From Albugo candida (lineage: Eukaryota > Oomycota > Peronosporomycetes > Albuginales): 64,000 bases of DNA. A program made the translations under genes and the position numbers. How positions within the stretch are numbered: the first letter of the stretch is position 1; the number at the start of each line of letters is the position of its first letter. The DNA lies in NCBI GenBank assembly GCA_040437565.1, contig JBDOQK010000003.1:620001-684000 (forward strand), given 5' to 3'. This document shows positions 63,951-64,000 of the stretch, one piece after another. A model generated the notes under the pieces. That model was given only the letters and a program-made list of their open reading frames with translations, had not been told where the DNA came from and searched no databases.

Positions 63951-64000
63951 CTACCCAGCAGAAATCAGCTTCTGATGGAGAAATCGGAAAGTAGGCGCAC

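Overview
This is eukaryotic nuclear DNA with small introns (about 45-75 nt, GT..AG, mostly GTA/GTG donors), short intergenic gaps and genes on both strands. The gene set fits a flagellated stramenopile, most likely an oomycete. Pointers are a class II fructose-bisphosphate aldolase, a bZIP protein with the oomycete-type altered basic region, a multi-span membrane cyclic-nucleotide phosphodiesterase, an RII-like PKA regulatory subunit and axonemal-dynein assembly machinery. The compact layout would suit a white-rust (Albugo-like) genome, but that is inference.

Layout. 1-16.7 kb is dense housekeeping: the 3' end of a cytoplasmic dynein heavy chain, mitochondrial LETM1, a DEDDy 3'-5' exonuclease, an orphan protein, a COQ11-like NAD(P)-binding protein, an IQ-motif coiled-coil protein, a PA-TM-RING ubiquitin ligase and chaperonin CCT1. 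18-19.2 kb holds an eight-exon EFG1-like rRNA-processing gene that no single ORF reveals; it diverges from the PKA regulatory subunit across a CCAAT-rich promoter. 20.9-40.1 kb carries a PH-like orphan, an F-box/LRR protein, a C2H2 zinc-finger factor, a HAD phosphatase, the membrane phosphodiesterase, a membrane J-protein, the SRP (7SL) RNA gene, a DDT/WHIM chromatin protein, a SYLF protein and aldolase.

40.1-52.3 kb is a gene-poor island with a LINE 3' end, a decayed 63-bp tandem repeat, a 35-bp duplication and a TIR element with 9-bp target-site duplications. 52.9-64 kb returns to genes: APC/C subunit CDC16, a Kre9-like wall/surface domain protein, the bZIP factor, a MINPP-type phosphatase and DNAAF1, which runs off the right edge.

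The window contains 13 runs of 100 N. Each is flanked by a direct repeat of 4 bp to 2.45 kb: sequence just left of the gap is repeated just right of it. These look like overlapping contig ends that were not merged, so apparent duplications of PKA-R, the PH-like gene, the LRR gene, aldolase, CDC16 and the SRP RNA are probably artefacts. The flanks of the last gap differ at 7 of 242 sites, which points to two alleles.

Functional themes are cAMP signalling (PKA-R plus phosphodiesterase), flagellar and dynein biology (dynein heavy chain, DNAAF1), ribosome and protein biogenesis (EFG1, SRP RNA, CCT1, J-protein) and ubiquitin control (CDC16, RING, F-box).
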